Below, piece after piece: positions 25,548 through 33,939 of a stretch of DNA of 64,000 bases (positions within the stretch are counted from its first letter, which is position 1; each line of letters starts with the position of its first letter). This stretch comes from Thiogranum sp963752745 (lineage in GTDB: Bacteria > Pseudomonadota > Gammaproteobacteria > DSM-19610). The stretch covers positions 1 through 64,000 of the forward strand of contig CAVWAK010000037.1 in the NCBI GenBank assembly GCA_963752745.1. The letters run 5' to 3'. Made by a program: the position numbers and the translations under genes. The notes under the pieces were generated by a model that was given only the letters and a program-made list of their open reading frames with translations, did not search any database and was not told where the DNA came from.

Positions 25548-26061
25548 CTTGTTTCCTGATTTCGGCATCCAGATACAGTGCAAGGGTAGCCAGCTTTTTC
25601 ATGGCGCGCACCGACATGGTGGCTCCTGATATGCCATCGATCTGCTTGTCGAGCTGGTGGTCCGCTTCAAGCGAGGCCTGCCTGAACTGATCGGTAAAGA
25701 AGGGGTGGCGTATTTCCCAGCCCCTGCTTTCGCGGAATACCAGTACCTTTATAGTCTCCATGCGCCCGGCATTGACTACTACTCCAACGGTTATGGGTTG
25801 GTCTTTACCTATTTCGTCAAGTATCCAGGCGCTGCGTTCGGCTTCTTGCCAGTAGCGCACACGCAGGCTGGCATAACGGTGTCCGAGTATCTGCTTGACG
25901 GTATCTTTGCGTTCACCGGTTAACCAGATAACAGCGGGTTCGGGTGGTTCGCCGGCGAATGTTTCGCCCAGAAAATCTTCGGGTTCCTGGTAGGTGCCAC
26001 GCGCCATACTGGTTACGCTGAACCCGGTGATAACTACGATCAGTAACAGTTTTCTGAGCAT
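25528..26061 (-). CDS. Secreted FMN-binding domain protein
   Basis: A 177-residue protein with a signal peptide (from MLRKLLLIVVITG to about MARG) and a C-terminal FMN-binding domain like those of NosR, NqrC and RnfG. The flavin-attachment motif reads SGATMS, where Thr would carry covalent FMN. Such domains move electrons in the periplasm. The start is taken at ATG 26061; the frame is open to 26130. It lies between a Fur-box porin gene and the PepSY protein on the same strand, probably one operon. Confidence 0.85.
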   Translation of the reverse strand: MLRKLLLIVVITGFSVTSMARGTYQEPEDFLGETFAGEPPEPAVIWLTGERKDTVKQILGHRYASLRVRYWQEAERSAWILDEIGKDQPITVGVVVNAGRMETIKVLVFRESRGWEIRHPFFTDQFRQASLEADHQLDKQIDGISGATMSVRAMKKLATLALYLDAEIRKQDVPPAP

Positions 26062-26138
26062 GGGGATGACCGATAAATAAACAATACGGGGCACATCAGC
26101 GCCCCGTATTGTGCCTGACATGGCTTGCACGAAACAGC

Positions 26139-27350
26139 TTAGAACTGGTATCCAATACCGAGATTGAAGCCGTTGTCGTTTTTCGATGTGCCTTCGTTGT
26201 CCTGTTGCTGGGCGTCCGCCTTCAGGACGACGTCAGGATGTGGCCAGTAATTCACGCCGGCGTTGTACTGCTTCTTTTCAGTATCGTTGCCATTGCTGCC
26301 AGCCTGGTTGTCCCACTGGTTATAGCGGGCAAAGACACCCCATTCCGGCGTGATCCTGTACGACGGCTCGATGTAGAAACCGGTCTGTTCGTCAGCGCCA
26401 ACAGCCTTCGGTCCAGAGCCATCAAGATCCCACATGGCGTACAGGGCGCGAAGGCCAAACGCACCGCGCTGAATGTCTGCGTGTGCCTCGTACAGCCAGG
26501 CATCGCCAGCAGTCGGATCGTTGCCCTGGGTTACATCCTGTTGATACTGGACGGCCGCAGCCAGTTCCACGCCCGGGATGCCGGTCCATTTGATCTGCGC
26601 AGTTGATGCCAGGTCATTGGCGTCGGCTTCACTGGTTTTCTGACGGCCTTTGCGAACGGCGTAATTGTTACCGGCATTGGTGTCCAGGCCTTCATGCACC
26701 GAGAGTGCGTAGCTGAAGCCGGGAACTGCTTCAGGAAATACTTCGCCGGTGAATTCGATGCCGCCAGCCCACCAGGTGCTCGGGATGATGTTCTTTTCAA
26801 CCGGGTTGCGTTCTACACCATAAAAAGTCGGGGGTTCATGAGTCTGATTCAGTATACCCACCGGTAGCAGGAAAACACCGCCCTTAACATGCTGATTCTG
26901 GGTTATGTCGTATTCGATATACGCCTGTTCAAGTTCGATTTCACCATTCTGGCCATCGCCGGATACCGAGTGTTCGAGTTCAAGCTCGGAGAACAGGCGC
27001 AGGCGATCGGTGAACTGGTGGCCAAAGAACAATACGAAGCGGTGAAAGTCGATTTCTTTTTTGCTGTCGAGGTTGTTGTAGTGCAGTTCACCATAGCCGC
27101 CAATCTGGGTGTTTTCTGCCCAGCTGGCGCTGCCTGATGAGGCGTTTTTACTCTCCTCGGCTACTTCGACAGCCGCTTCGGCTTTCTCGGTATTCTCTTT
27201 CTGGCCTTGCTTGAGCGCCTCTATTTCGCGCTGCTGCTGCTGAATAATTTCCCACATTTCTTCCGGGGTGGGCATGGCTGCGCTTGCCAGGCTGGAGGTG
27301 GCCAGCAATGTGGCGGCCAGACCGATGCTGGAAAATAGTGTTCGTTTCAT
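26139..27350 (-). CDS. Outer-membrane porin with N-terminal coiled coil
   Basis: A 403-residue protein with a signal peptide (ends ASA), a short coiled coil (MWEIIQQQQREIEALKQGQK) as in trimeric carbohydrate- or phosphate-selective porins, and a beta-barrel with alternating strands ending in the C-terminal aromatic signature GIGYQF. The substrate is unknown. A Fur-type box lies about 70 bp upstream, so it is probably induced by iron limitation, together with the FMN-binding and PepSY genes downstream. Confidence 0.85.
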   Translation of the reverse strand: MKRTLFSSIGLAATLLATSSLASAAMPTPEEMWEIIQQQQREIEALKQGQKENTEKAEAAVEVAEESKNASSGSASWAENTQIGGYGELHYNNLDSKKEIDFHRFVLFFGHQFTDRLRLFSELELEHSVSGDGQNGEIELEQAYIEYDITQNQHVKGGVFLLPVGILNQTHEPPTFYGVERNPVEKNIIPSTWWAGGIEFTGEVFPEAVPGFSYALSVHEGLDTNAGNNYAVRKGRQKTSEADANDLASTAQIKWTGIPGVELAAAVQYQQDVTQGNDPTAGDAWLYEAHADIQRGAFGLRALYAMWDLDGSGPKAVGADEQTGFYIEPSYRITPEWGVFARYNQWDNQAGSNGNDTEKKQYNAGVNYWPHPDVVLKADAQQQDNEGTSKNDNGFNLGIGYQF

Positions 27351-27417
27351 GAAAGTTTGTCCCCCTGCGATAAAATAAATAGGTCAGGAGGCGAATTATA
27401 GATAAACTTAAATCAAA

Positions 27418-27432
27418 TGCAAATCGTTCTCA
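27418..27432 (-). promoter_or_regulatory. Fur-type box upstream of porin operon
   Basis: TGCAAATCGTTCTCA matches the Fur 7-1-7 consensus at 10 of 14 positions and lies within a longer AAATGCAAATCGTTCTCATT stretch typical of iron-regulated promoters. It is 68-82 bp upstream of the porin start. The -35/-10 elements are not clear. Confidence 0.65.
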
Positions 27433-27500
27433 TTAATGTTATTGGTTTGGCGGGGCAGGTGACATTGCGACCAGCAGGGTTTTGCCTGCGAGGAATCCGC

Positions 27501-27917
27501 TCAGGCAGGCCTGAGGACGGCCAGAAGGACTATTGCGATTAGTGTCACGGCCGGGAATTCATTGAACCAGCGATAAAAAATACCCGAATAGCGGTTTTCA
27601 CCGGCGCGGAAGCGTTTGACCAGTTGTCCGCAGTAGATGTGATAAGCGACCAGTGTGCCAACCAGAAGCAGTTTGATTTGCAGCCACAGCTCATTCAGGG
27701 GCCAATGATAAGAAAACAGCAGCCAAATCCCGAACAGTGCCGCCAGTACGCCGCCAATGGTCATAATGGCGTACAGTTTGCGCTCCATAACCAAAAACCG
27801 CTGATGGCCAATATCGTCGTGGCAATCAGCGTGATAGACGAATAGTCGCGGGAGATAAAACAACCCGGCAAACCAGGTCACCATAAAAATGACATGAAAG
27901 GCTTTTATCCAGAGCAT
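27501..27917 (-). CDS. hemJ: Protoporphyrinogen oxidase HemJ
   Basis: A 138-residue membrane protein with four helices, the N-terminal WIKAFHVIFMVTWFAGLFYL pattern and the conserved His and Lys residues of HemJ (UPF0093). HemJ oxidises protoporphyrinogen IX in haem synthesis in bacteria lacking HemG or HemY. Its start is 3 bp from the stop of the TlpA-like gene upstream, so the two are co-transcribed. Confidence 0.93.
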   Translation of the reverse strand: MLWIKAFHVIFMVTWFAGLFYLPRLFVYHADCHDDIGHQRFLVMERKLYAIMTIGGVLAALFGIWLLFSYHWPLNELWLQIKLLLVGTLVAYHIYCGQLVKRFRAGENRYSGIFYRWFNEFPAVTLIAIVLLAVLRPA

Positions 27918-27919
27918 AA

Positions 27920-28456
27920 TCAGCGCGCCGCGATAGTTGGGGATGAGGTGCCGGCCTGGGCCAGCATTTCCAGAATTAGAGTACGTAACTTGCTCATATC
28001 CAGTTCGCCTATTTTCTGATGAACTATGCGGCCGTCCGGTGCGACCAGAAATGATGTCGGTGTAAGACGAACGTCTCCAAAGGCCGTTGCTGCAGCATTT
28101 TGTATGTCCAGCGCGATGGGGTAGTTAATGTTACGTGCTTTGCTGAGAGCAACAACCTGGTTCGGTGGATCGTAGGCCATGGCCACGCCAATAATTTCGA
28201 ATCCTTGCGGGTTCAATTCCTTGTATAGCTCAACCAGATGGGGCATTTCCTTCACGCAACCCGGGCAGGTAGTTGCCCAGAAGTTAACCAGCACCGGTTT
28301 TCCGCGCAGTCCGGCTATAGACAGTTTGCGGCCATCGATCGTAGTAAAGGTAATTTCTGGCGCCCGCTGCAGTCCCGCAGGTGCGAGCCAGAGCCACGCC
28401 AGGCCGCCAATCAATGCCACTGCAAAAATGGCTATAACAGTGTCTTTAATCTGCAT
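27920..28456 (-). CDS. TlpA-type thioredoxin-like protein
   Basis: A 178-residue membrane-anchored periplasmic thioredoxin. An N-terminal helix (VIAIFAVALIGGLAWLWLAP) is followed by a thioredoxin fold with active site ATTCPGCVKEMPHL and cis-Pro in LTPTSF. The family reduces disulfides for cytochrome c maturation or other exported proteins. ATG 28456 gives a clean membrane anchor; the longer frame adds 50 codons without one. Confidence 0.9.
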   Translation of the reverse strand: MQIKDTVIAIFAVALIGGLAWLWLAPAGLQRAPEITFTTIDGRKLSIAGLRGKPVLVNFWATTCPGCVKEMPHLVELYKELNPQGFEIIGVAMAYDPPNQVVALSKARNINYPIALDIQNAAATAFGDVRLTPTSFLVAPDGRIVHQKIGELDMSKLRTLILEMLAQAGTSSPTIAAR

Positions 28457-28509
28457 GATCGCGCAATAGTAACGCTTTACTGGCAAGTTGTCGGCTGCGA
28501 CTTGCCATG

Positions 28510-29835
28510 TCAGGCGTCTGGTTTGTGTTTTTGTTCTTCGGGTTCCGGGGCGGGAACTACAGGGAGGAATCCCAGTGCCAGGATTCTGTAAATGGGCGTC
28601 GGGCATACCAGGCGGGAGGTGCCATAGGCAATAAAGGCAGTGGCCATCAGCGGCAGAAGCAAGTCGTGGTTATCGGTCATTTCCATGACAATCACAAAAG
28701 CTGTAATCGGAGTCTGTACCACACCTGTGAAATAACCAACCATGCCCAATATGATAATCGCAGAAGCTGGAATACCTGGCAGCCAGTGGGTGAGCTCGGC
28801 ACCGACGCCGGCGCCTGCGGCTAATGATGGTGCAAAGATACCGCCGGGGATTCCGCTCAGGTAGGAAAACACAGTGGCAAGCATTTTATAGGCCGGGTAA
28901 CCATCGGGAGCGGTGCTGGTGCCGGTGATCAGCGCCTGGGCTTCCTCGTAACCGGTGCCGTAGACAGTATTACCCGACAGCAGCCCGACGATGGCAATTC
29001 CGAGGCCGCAAGCAGCGGCAATGACTAATGGTCGTTGCTTCATCAGTGGCGCGATCCGGCGCGAGCCGTGAATAAGTACAGTGCTGAAGAGTCCGCCCAG
29101 CAGGCCGCCGACAAGGCCACAGACAATAATGGGCAGCAGAAACTGTGAGGTTTCCAGCGAGGCATCGGTGGAACCGAAATAAGTGTAATTTCCCTGAATG
29201 GAAATCGCTGTAATACCGGCAATAAATACGGCTGTGAGCAGTACGCCGCTGGTTCGTTCTTCGAATGAGCGTCCCATCTCTTCAACAGCAAACAGAATAC
29301 CGGCCAGGGGTGTATTGAATGCCGCGGCAATACCCGCAGCTCCGCCGGCGAGTATCAGGCCCTTGTCCATGTAATGGTGAGGGAATTTGGCGAAGCGTCC
29401 CAACGAAAACATAATGGCCGCGCCGATGTGTACTGTGGGACCCTCCCGGCCAATAGAGGCACCTGACAGAAGGCCTATCAGGGTCAGTAATATTTTTCCA
29501 AAGGCGATGCGAAACGACAGTACTGCGGTACGGGACGTGTGGTCAATCATCTGCAATGCTGCAATGGATTGCGGTATACCGCTGCCTTGAGATCCCGGGA
29601 AGAAGCGCCTTGTCATCCAGGACACCAGCATCAAACCCAGCGGGCAGATAACCAGCGGCAAATAGGGTGACGATTGAATCAGCTGATGAAAGCTGTGGTC
29701 GACGAATTCGGTGCTGAGCGCAAACCCTGTGGCTACCAGGCCGACAATGACAGCGCCGGACCAGAAGAGTATGCGAATTTTCCAGGCGTCAGGGCACAGC
29801 AGTGACTGGCTTGATTTGCGAATATGACGAAACAT
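28510..29835 (-). CDS. clcA: ClC-family chloride channel/transporter
   Basis: A 441-residue membrane protein with about 11 helices and the ClC selectivity motifs GSGIPQ, GREGPTVHIG and GGIFAPSLAAG. The gating glutamate is present in GREGP. It may act as a chloride/proton exchanger or channel; the family also includes fluoride transporters, but the motif here is of the chloride type. It heads a run of same-strand genes (TlpA, hemJ) and is divergent from argC. Confidence 0.93.
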   Translation of the reverse strand: MFRHIRKSSQSLLCPDAWKIRILFWSGAVIVGLVATGFALSTEFVDHSFHQLIQSSPYLPLVICPLGLMLVSWMTRRFFPGSQGSGIPQSIAALQMIDHTSRTAVLSFRIAFGKILLTLIGLLSGASIGREGPTVHIGAAIMFSLGRFAKFPHHYMDKGLILAGGAAGIAAAFNTPLAGILFAVEEMGRSFEERTSGVLLTAVFIAGITAISIQGNYTYFGSTDASLETSQFLLPIIVCGLVGGLLGGLFSTVLIHGSRRIAPLMKQRPLVIAAACGLGIAIVGLLSGNTVYGTGYEEAQALITGTSTAPDGYPAYKMLATVFSYLSGIPGGIFAPSLAAGAGVGAELTHWLPGIPASAIIILGMVGYFTGVVQTPITAFVIVMEMTDNHDLLLPLMATAFIAYGTSRLVCPTPIYRILALGFLPVVPAPEPEEQKHKPDA

Positions 29836-29944
29836 CCGGCCACCTTACTATTGCCATGTATGGCCGCGCAATGTCCAGGAATAGACAAGTCTTCTGGGAG
29901 AACGGAGAATACGACGTTTATGCAAACGGATTCAGGTGAGCAGA

Positions 29945-30976
29945 ATGATCAAGGTGGGGGTTGTCGGTGGAACTGGTTATACGGGTGTAGAGTTGTTGCG
30001 CCTGCTGGCTTTGCACCCACGAGTACAGCTCGAGGCCGTTACTTCTCGAGGCGAAGCCGGTACACCGGTTGCAGACCTGTTTCCGAACCTGCGGGGTCAT
30101 ATTGAGCTGGCCTTCACTGAACCGGATCCAGAGGTGCTGGCAAATTGTGACGTGGTATTTTTTGCTACGCCCAACGGCATTGCTATGGGTATGGCTCGGC
30201 AGCTGCTGGAAAGGGGAGTGCGGGTTATCGACCTGGCAGCGGACTTTCGCATACGTGATGTTGCAGTCTGGCAGCAATGGTACGGCATGGAACATGCGTG
30301 TCCTGAATTGCTTGAAGAGGCGGTCTACGGGCTCCCGGAAGTTAATCGTGCTGCGATAGCCGGTGCACGCCTGGTGGCAAATCCGGGGTGTTACCCGACC
30401 GCGGTGCAGCTGGGTTTCCTGCCACTTGTAGAAGCTGGTTGTATCGAATCCGATGCCCTTATTGCGGATTGCAAATCCGGGGTAAGCGGGGCCGGGCGTG
30501 GTGCTAACGTAGGTGCGCTATTATCGGAGGCTTCGGAAAGCTTCAAGGCTTACGCGGTGCCCGGACACCGCCACCTGCCGGAAATTCGGCAGGGGCTGGA
30601 GAGCGTGAAAGCGGGACCGGTAGGATTAACTTTCGTGCCACACCTGACGCCAATGATTCGCGGTATTCACGCCACGCTGTATGCCCGCCTGGTCGATCGG
30701 ACTACCGATGTGCAGACGTTGTTTGAGCAGCGCTACGTCGATGAGCCTTTCGTCGATATGCTGCCTGCCGGTTCACACCCTGAAACCCGTTCCGTAAAAG
30801 GAGCGAATGACTGTCGACTGGCGGTTCATCTCGCACCTGACGGCCAGACTCTGGTGGTGCTGTCGGTGATAGATAATCTGGTCAAGGGTGCGGCCGGACA
30901 GGCCATGCAGAATATGAATATCATGTTCTCGCTGGATGAGCGGGAAGGCCTCAAACAGATTGGTCTGATTCCCTAA
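29945..30976 (+). CDS. argC: N-acetyl-gamma-glutamyl-phosphate reductase
   Basis: A 343-residue NADPH-dependent enzyme of arginine synthesis. The N-terminal motif GVVGGTGYTGVELLRLLALH binds NADP. The catalytic Cys lies in VANPGCYPTA, and the active-site His in GHRHLPEI. ATG 29945 has AGGTG at good spacing; a GTG 9 bases upstream is the alternative. It leads the argC / DUF6776 / bactofilin / erpA order common in this class. Confidence 0.95.
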   Translation: MIKVGVVGGTGYTGVELLRLLALHPRVQLEAVTSRGEAGTPVADLFPNLRGHIELAFTEPDPEVLANCDVVFFATPNGIAMGMARQLLERGVRVIDLAADFRIRDVAVWQQWYGMEHACPELLEEAVYGLPEVNRAAIAGARLVANPGCYPTAVQLGFLPLVEAGCIESDALIADCKSGVSGAGRGANVGALLSEASESFKAYAVPGHRHLPEIRQGLESVKAGPVGLTFVPHLTPMIRGIHATLYARLVDRTTDVQTLFEQRYVDEPFVDMLPAGSHPETRSVKGANDCRLAVHLAPDGQTLVVLSVIDNLVKGAAGQAMQNMNIMFSLDEREGLKQIGLIP

Positions 30977-31017
30977 TCGGGCACAATAGTTGCCTGTCTT
31001 TCTGCAGGGATATCATT

Positions 31018-31728
31018 ATGGAATCCGGTAACCGAAAAATTCTGGTGTACCAGCCAGCCTACATCTGGCTGGGCAGCGCTGTTGTTGTAGTGATACTGAT
31101 CAGTGCCGGTTACCTGCTGTTCCAGAGAGGTATTGATTATGCAGGTACAGATTGGACGGAGCTCAGGCGGCAGGGCGAGGAACTCAGCGAGCAGCTTCAG
31201 GACGAGCGCAAAAAAAATGCTGAATTGAGCCAACAGATAGCGATATTGCAAAGATCCAGTGAAATCGATCGGCTGGCCAGTCTGGAGGTGCGTAGTGAAT
31301 TTGCGGTCCTGCAGGACCAAATGCTCGCATTGAGTGAGGAACTGGAGTTCTATCGCGGTATCGTTTCGCCAAAAGACGGCAAGGCCGGGCTCAGGATCCA
31401 GCGTTTTAATATCGAGCCTGGCTCGGTCAGTGGCGTCTTTAACTATCAGCTGATGCTGACGCAGGTGCAACGAAATGAGCGTTATGTGCGCGGCGTCATA
31501 GAAATCGAGGTCGAAGGCGTAGAGGGTGGCAAGAGCCGTGTTCTGCCGCTGTCTGTGCTGGCGAGTGACAAGAAGGAATTGAAATTTAAATTTCGTTATT
31601 TTCAGGAGTTTGGCGGAGAGCTGGTTATACCGGATGGCTTTCTCCCCGAAAGGGTGACTATTAAAGTGTTGCCGGGTGGTAAAGGCAAGCCTCCAGGCGT
31701 CGACAAAACAATGGAGTGGCCGGCGTAG
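31018..31728 (+). CDS. DUF6776-type membrane protein
   Basis: A 236-residue protein with one N-terminal transmembrane helix (YIWLGSAVVVVILISAGYLL), a coiled coil (about 45-120) and a C-terminal beta-rich domain. It is the small membrane protein usually found between argC and the bactofilin gene in gammaproteobacteria. The function is unknown. Its position beside a bactofilin suggests an envelope or cell-shape role, but this is inference. Confidence 0.82.
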   Translation: MESGNRKILVYQPAYIWLGSAVVVVILISAGYLLFQRGIDYAGTDWTELRRQGEELSEQLQDERKKNAELSQQIAILQRSSEIDRLASLEVRSEFAVLQDQMLALSEELEFYRGIVSPKDGKAGLRIQRFNIEPGSVSGVFNYQLMLTQVQRNERYVRGVIEIEVEGVEGGKSRVLPLSVLASDKKELKFKFRYFQEFGGELVIPDGFLPERVTIKVLPGGKGKPPGVDKTMEWPA

Positions 31729-31762
31729 TTTGTTCGGCTAACAGGTGTTACAGGAGAGAACC

Positions 31763-32194
31763 ATGTTTGGAAAGGGCAAGAAAACCAGCTGTTCGAGAAT
31801 CGATACAGTTATTGGTCAGCAGACCCGGCTGGAAGGGGACATTCGTTTCACCGGCGGGCTGCATGTTGACGGTACGGTAAAAGGTAATATTATTGCCGAG
31901 CCCGGGTCAGACAATGTGCTGACAGTCAGTGAAAAAGGGCGCATTGAAGGCGATGTGCAGGTGCCCAATCTTGAGCTCAATGGTGCGGTAGAGGGTGATG
32001 TTCATGCCAGTGAGCGTGTTGAGCTGGCCAGTCATGCCAAGGTGACTGGCAACGTGTATTACAACCTCATCGAAATGGCTATGGGTGCTGAAGTCAATGG
32101 TAATCTGGTCCATCGGGGTACTGAGCGTCAGGAGAGCGAATCAAGTGAGGATGTTGCTAATATTGATGCAGCAGGCATGACCCCCGCCAAGTAA
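31763..32194 (+). CDS. Bactofilin
   Basis: A 143-residue cytoskeletal protein. The core is a right-handed beta-helix (LEGDIRFTGGLHVDGTVKGN, then GRIEGDVQVPNLELNGAVEG) that polymerises into filaments. Bactofilins localise cell-wall enzymes or polar proteins. The start is ATG 31763 with CAGGAGAG upstream. An acidic C-terminal tail follows the core. The stop touches the IscR-type box of erpA. Confidence 0.93.
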   Translation: MFGKGKKTSCSRIDTVIGQQTRLEGDIRFTGGLHVDGTVKGNIIAEPGSDNVLTVSEKGRIEGDVQVPNLELNGAVEGDVHASERVELASHAKVTGNVYYNLIEMAMGAEVNGNLVHRGTERQESESSEDVANIDAAGMTPAK

Positions 32195-32226
32195 TACTTG
32201 ACTGAATTAGTCAGGAAATGCATAAT
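32194..32226 (+). promoter_or_regulatory. erpA promoter with IscR type 1 box
   Basis: -35 TTGACT (32198-32203), 17-bp spacer, -10 CATAAT (32221-32226). Overlapping it at 32194-32218 is a close match to the IscR type 1 consensus: ATAC, TT, then GACTGAATTAGTC, then AGG; only the last three bases deviate. Holo-IscR would repress here, so erpA should rise under iron or oxidative stress. Confidence 0.75.
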
Positions 32227-32264
32227 TGTGCTCTTGTTAATAGAGTTATTTTGGAGATGGACTG

Positions 32265-32627
32265 ATGACTGACAGCGCAGCCCAGGAAATCAATACTGAA
32301 GAACCGCTGGTATTTACAGATGCGGCGGCGACCAAGGTCAAGGGATTGATAGAAGAAGAAGGTAATCCCGGCCTGTTACTGCGTGTTTACATCACGGGCG
32401 GTGGTTGCTCCGGCTTTCAGTACGGCTTCACGTTTGATGAAGCGATCAATGACGGTGATACCGAGGTCGAGAAGAACGGTGTCAAGCTGGTCGTTGATCC
32501 GATGAGCTTTCAATACCTGGCAGGCTCTGAAATTGACTACAAGGAAGATCTGGAAGGCGCGCGCTTCGTGATTCGAAATCCGAATGCCACCACTACTTGC
32601 GGATGTGGGTCGTCGTTCTCGGCCTGA
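32265..32627 (+). CDS. erpA: Iron-sulfur cluster insertion protein ErpA
   Basis: A 120-residue A-type carrier that delivers Fe-S clusters, for instance to isoprenoid enzymes such as IspG, which is also encoded in this window. The three cluster cysteines are in GGGCSGFQY and CGCGSSF. The ribosome site is GGAGATGG. It has its own promoter and is followed by a clear terminator. Confidence 0.95.
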   Translation: MTDSAAQEINTEEPLVFTDAAATKVKGLIEEEGNPGLLLRVYITGGGCSGFQYGFTFDEAINDGDTEVEKNGVKLVVDPMSFQYLAGSEIDYKEDLEGARFVIRNPNATTTCGCGSSFSA

Positions 32628-32667
32628 GCTGATTTTTTGGGATTCCCGGTTTTCTGAATTCCCCGGA

Positions 32668-32690
32668 GGGGCGCGCAAGCGCCCCTTTTT
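32668..32690 (+). terminator. Intrinsic terminator after erpA
   Basis: A 7-bp GC stem, GGGGCGC and GCGCCCC, with a GCAA tetraloop, then TTTTT. It lies 41 bp after the erpA stop. Confidence 0.9.
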
Positions 32691-32781
32691 CGTATGCCCG
32701 ATCGGGTACTCATAAATTTTTATAACCCGTTATACTTGGCCGCCCGATGGCAGTAGCTGTACAGATTTTCTGGAGAACGGA

Positions 32782-33939
32782 ATGAACGAATATTTGCCTG
32801 GCCTTGAAGGCGTGCCGGCTACCCAGTCAAACATCTCGGAGCTGGATGGCGTCAACGGTTTGCTCACCTATCGTGGTTACCGGATAGCTGATCTGGCAGT
32901 TAACAGCACGTTCGAGGAAACCACTCTTCTACTGCTTGATGGCCGCCTTCCGAGTGCGGATGAGCTGGCACAGTTTGACCATGAATTGCGCGCCAATCGG
33001 GTCGTCAAATATAACGTCCGGGAGATTATGAAATATCTGCCAGCCACCGGGCATCCGATGGAGATGCTGCAAACCGCTGTTGCCAGTCTGGGCATGTTCT
33101 ACCAGGGAGACGAATGTCTCACCGGTGGTGACATGTGTGAGGATCTCAATTACGTCCACAACATGTCGGTCAAAATTATTGCCCGCATGGCCACGATTGT
33201 GGCGATGTGGGAACACGTGCGTAATGGTTATGATCCATATCCCATTCGCAAGGATCTTAGCTACGCAGAGAGTTTGCTGTACATGTTCAGCGGTGAGGAA
33301 CCGGATCCCTGTCTCGCACGTATCATGGATGCCTGCCTGATACTGCATGCCGAGCACACGATCAACGCTTCAACGTTCGCTGCACTGGTTGCCGGTTCGA
33401 CGCTGTCCAGCCCGTTTCTGGTAATTGCAGCTGCTGTAGGTACCCTGGCTGGCCCGCTGCATGGTGGTGCCAACGAGCGTGTCATCGAAATGCTGAAAAG
33501 TATTGGCCGGCCGGAAAATGTCAAGCCCTGGCTGGACAAGAAACTCGCCAGCAAGGACAAGATCTGGGGTATGGGTCATCGCGAGTACAAGGTGAAAGAC
33601 CCGCGTGCAACCATTCTGCAAAAACTCATGCACGAATTAATGGAACACCGTGGCGGTAACATGGGGCCGATGTTTGAAACAGCGCTGGCACTGGAAGAAG
33701 CCTGTGAAGAGAGGCTGGCGCCAAAAGGTGTGTATGCAAACGTCGATTTCTATTCCGGGATTCTCTACAAGGAGATGGGGATACCCCCTGACCAGTTCAC
33801 ATCGATTTTCGCCATCGCACGTTCTGCTGGCTGGTTGGCGCACTGGCGTGAGCAACTTGGTGATAACCGGATCTTCCGGCCGACGCAGGTGTATTCGGGC
33901 GAAACGGCACGCGACTACGTGCCTATAGACGAACGTTAG
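32782..33939 (+). CDS. Citrate synthase (short form)
   Basis: A 385-residue enzyme that condenses acetyl-CoA and oxaloacetate. Catalytic residues appear in LHAEHTINAS, GPLHGGANE, WGMGHREYKVKDPRA and NVDFYSG. Its length of 385 fits the short dimeric type seen in Gram-positives, archaea and some proteobacteria, not the 425-430-residue hexameric enterobacterial GltA. A 2-methylcitrate synthase role cannot be excluded. A single gene after the erpA terminator. Confidence 0.9.
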   Translation: MNEYLPGLEGVPATQSNISELDGVNGLLTYRGYRIADLAVNSTFEETTLLLLDGRLPSADELAQFDHELRANRVVKYNVREIMKYLPATGHPMEMLQTAVASLGMFYQGDECLTGGDMCEDLNYVHNMSVKIIARMATIVAMWEHVRNGYDPYPIRKDLSYAESLLYMFSGEEPDPCLARIMDACLILHAEHTINASTFAALVAGSTLSSPFLVIAAAVGTLAGPLHGGANERVIEMLKSIGRPENVKPWLDKKLASKDKIWGMGHREYKVKDPRATILQKLMHELMEHRGGNMGPMFETALALEEACEERLAPKGVYANVDFYSGILYKEMGIPPDQFTSIFAIARSAGWLAHWREQLGDNRIFRPTQVYSGETARDYVPIDER

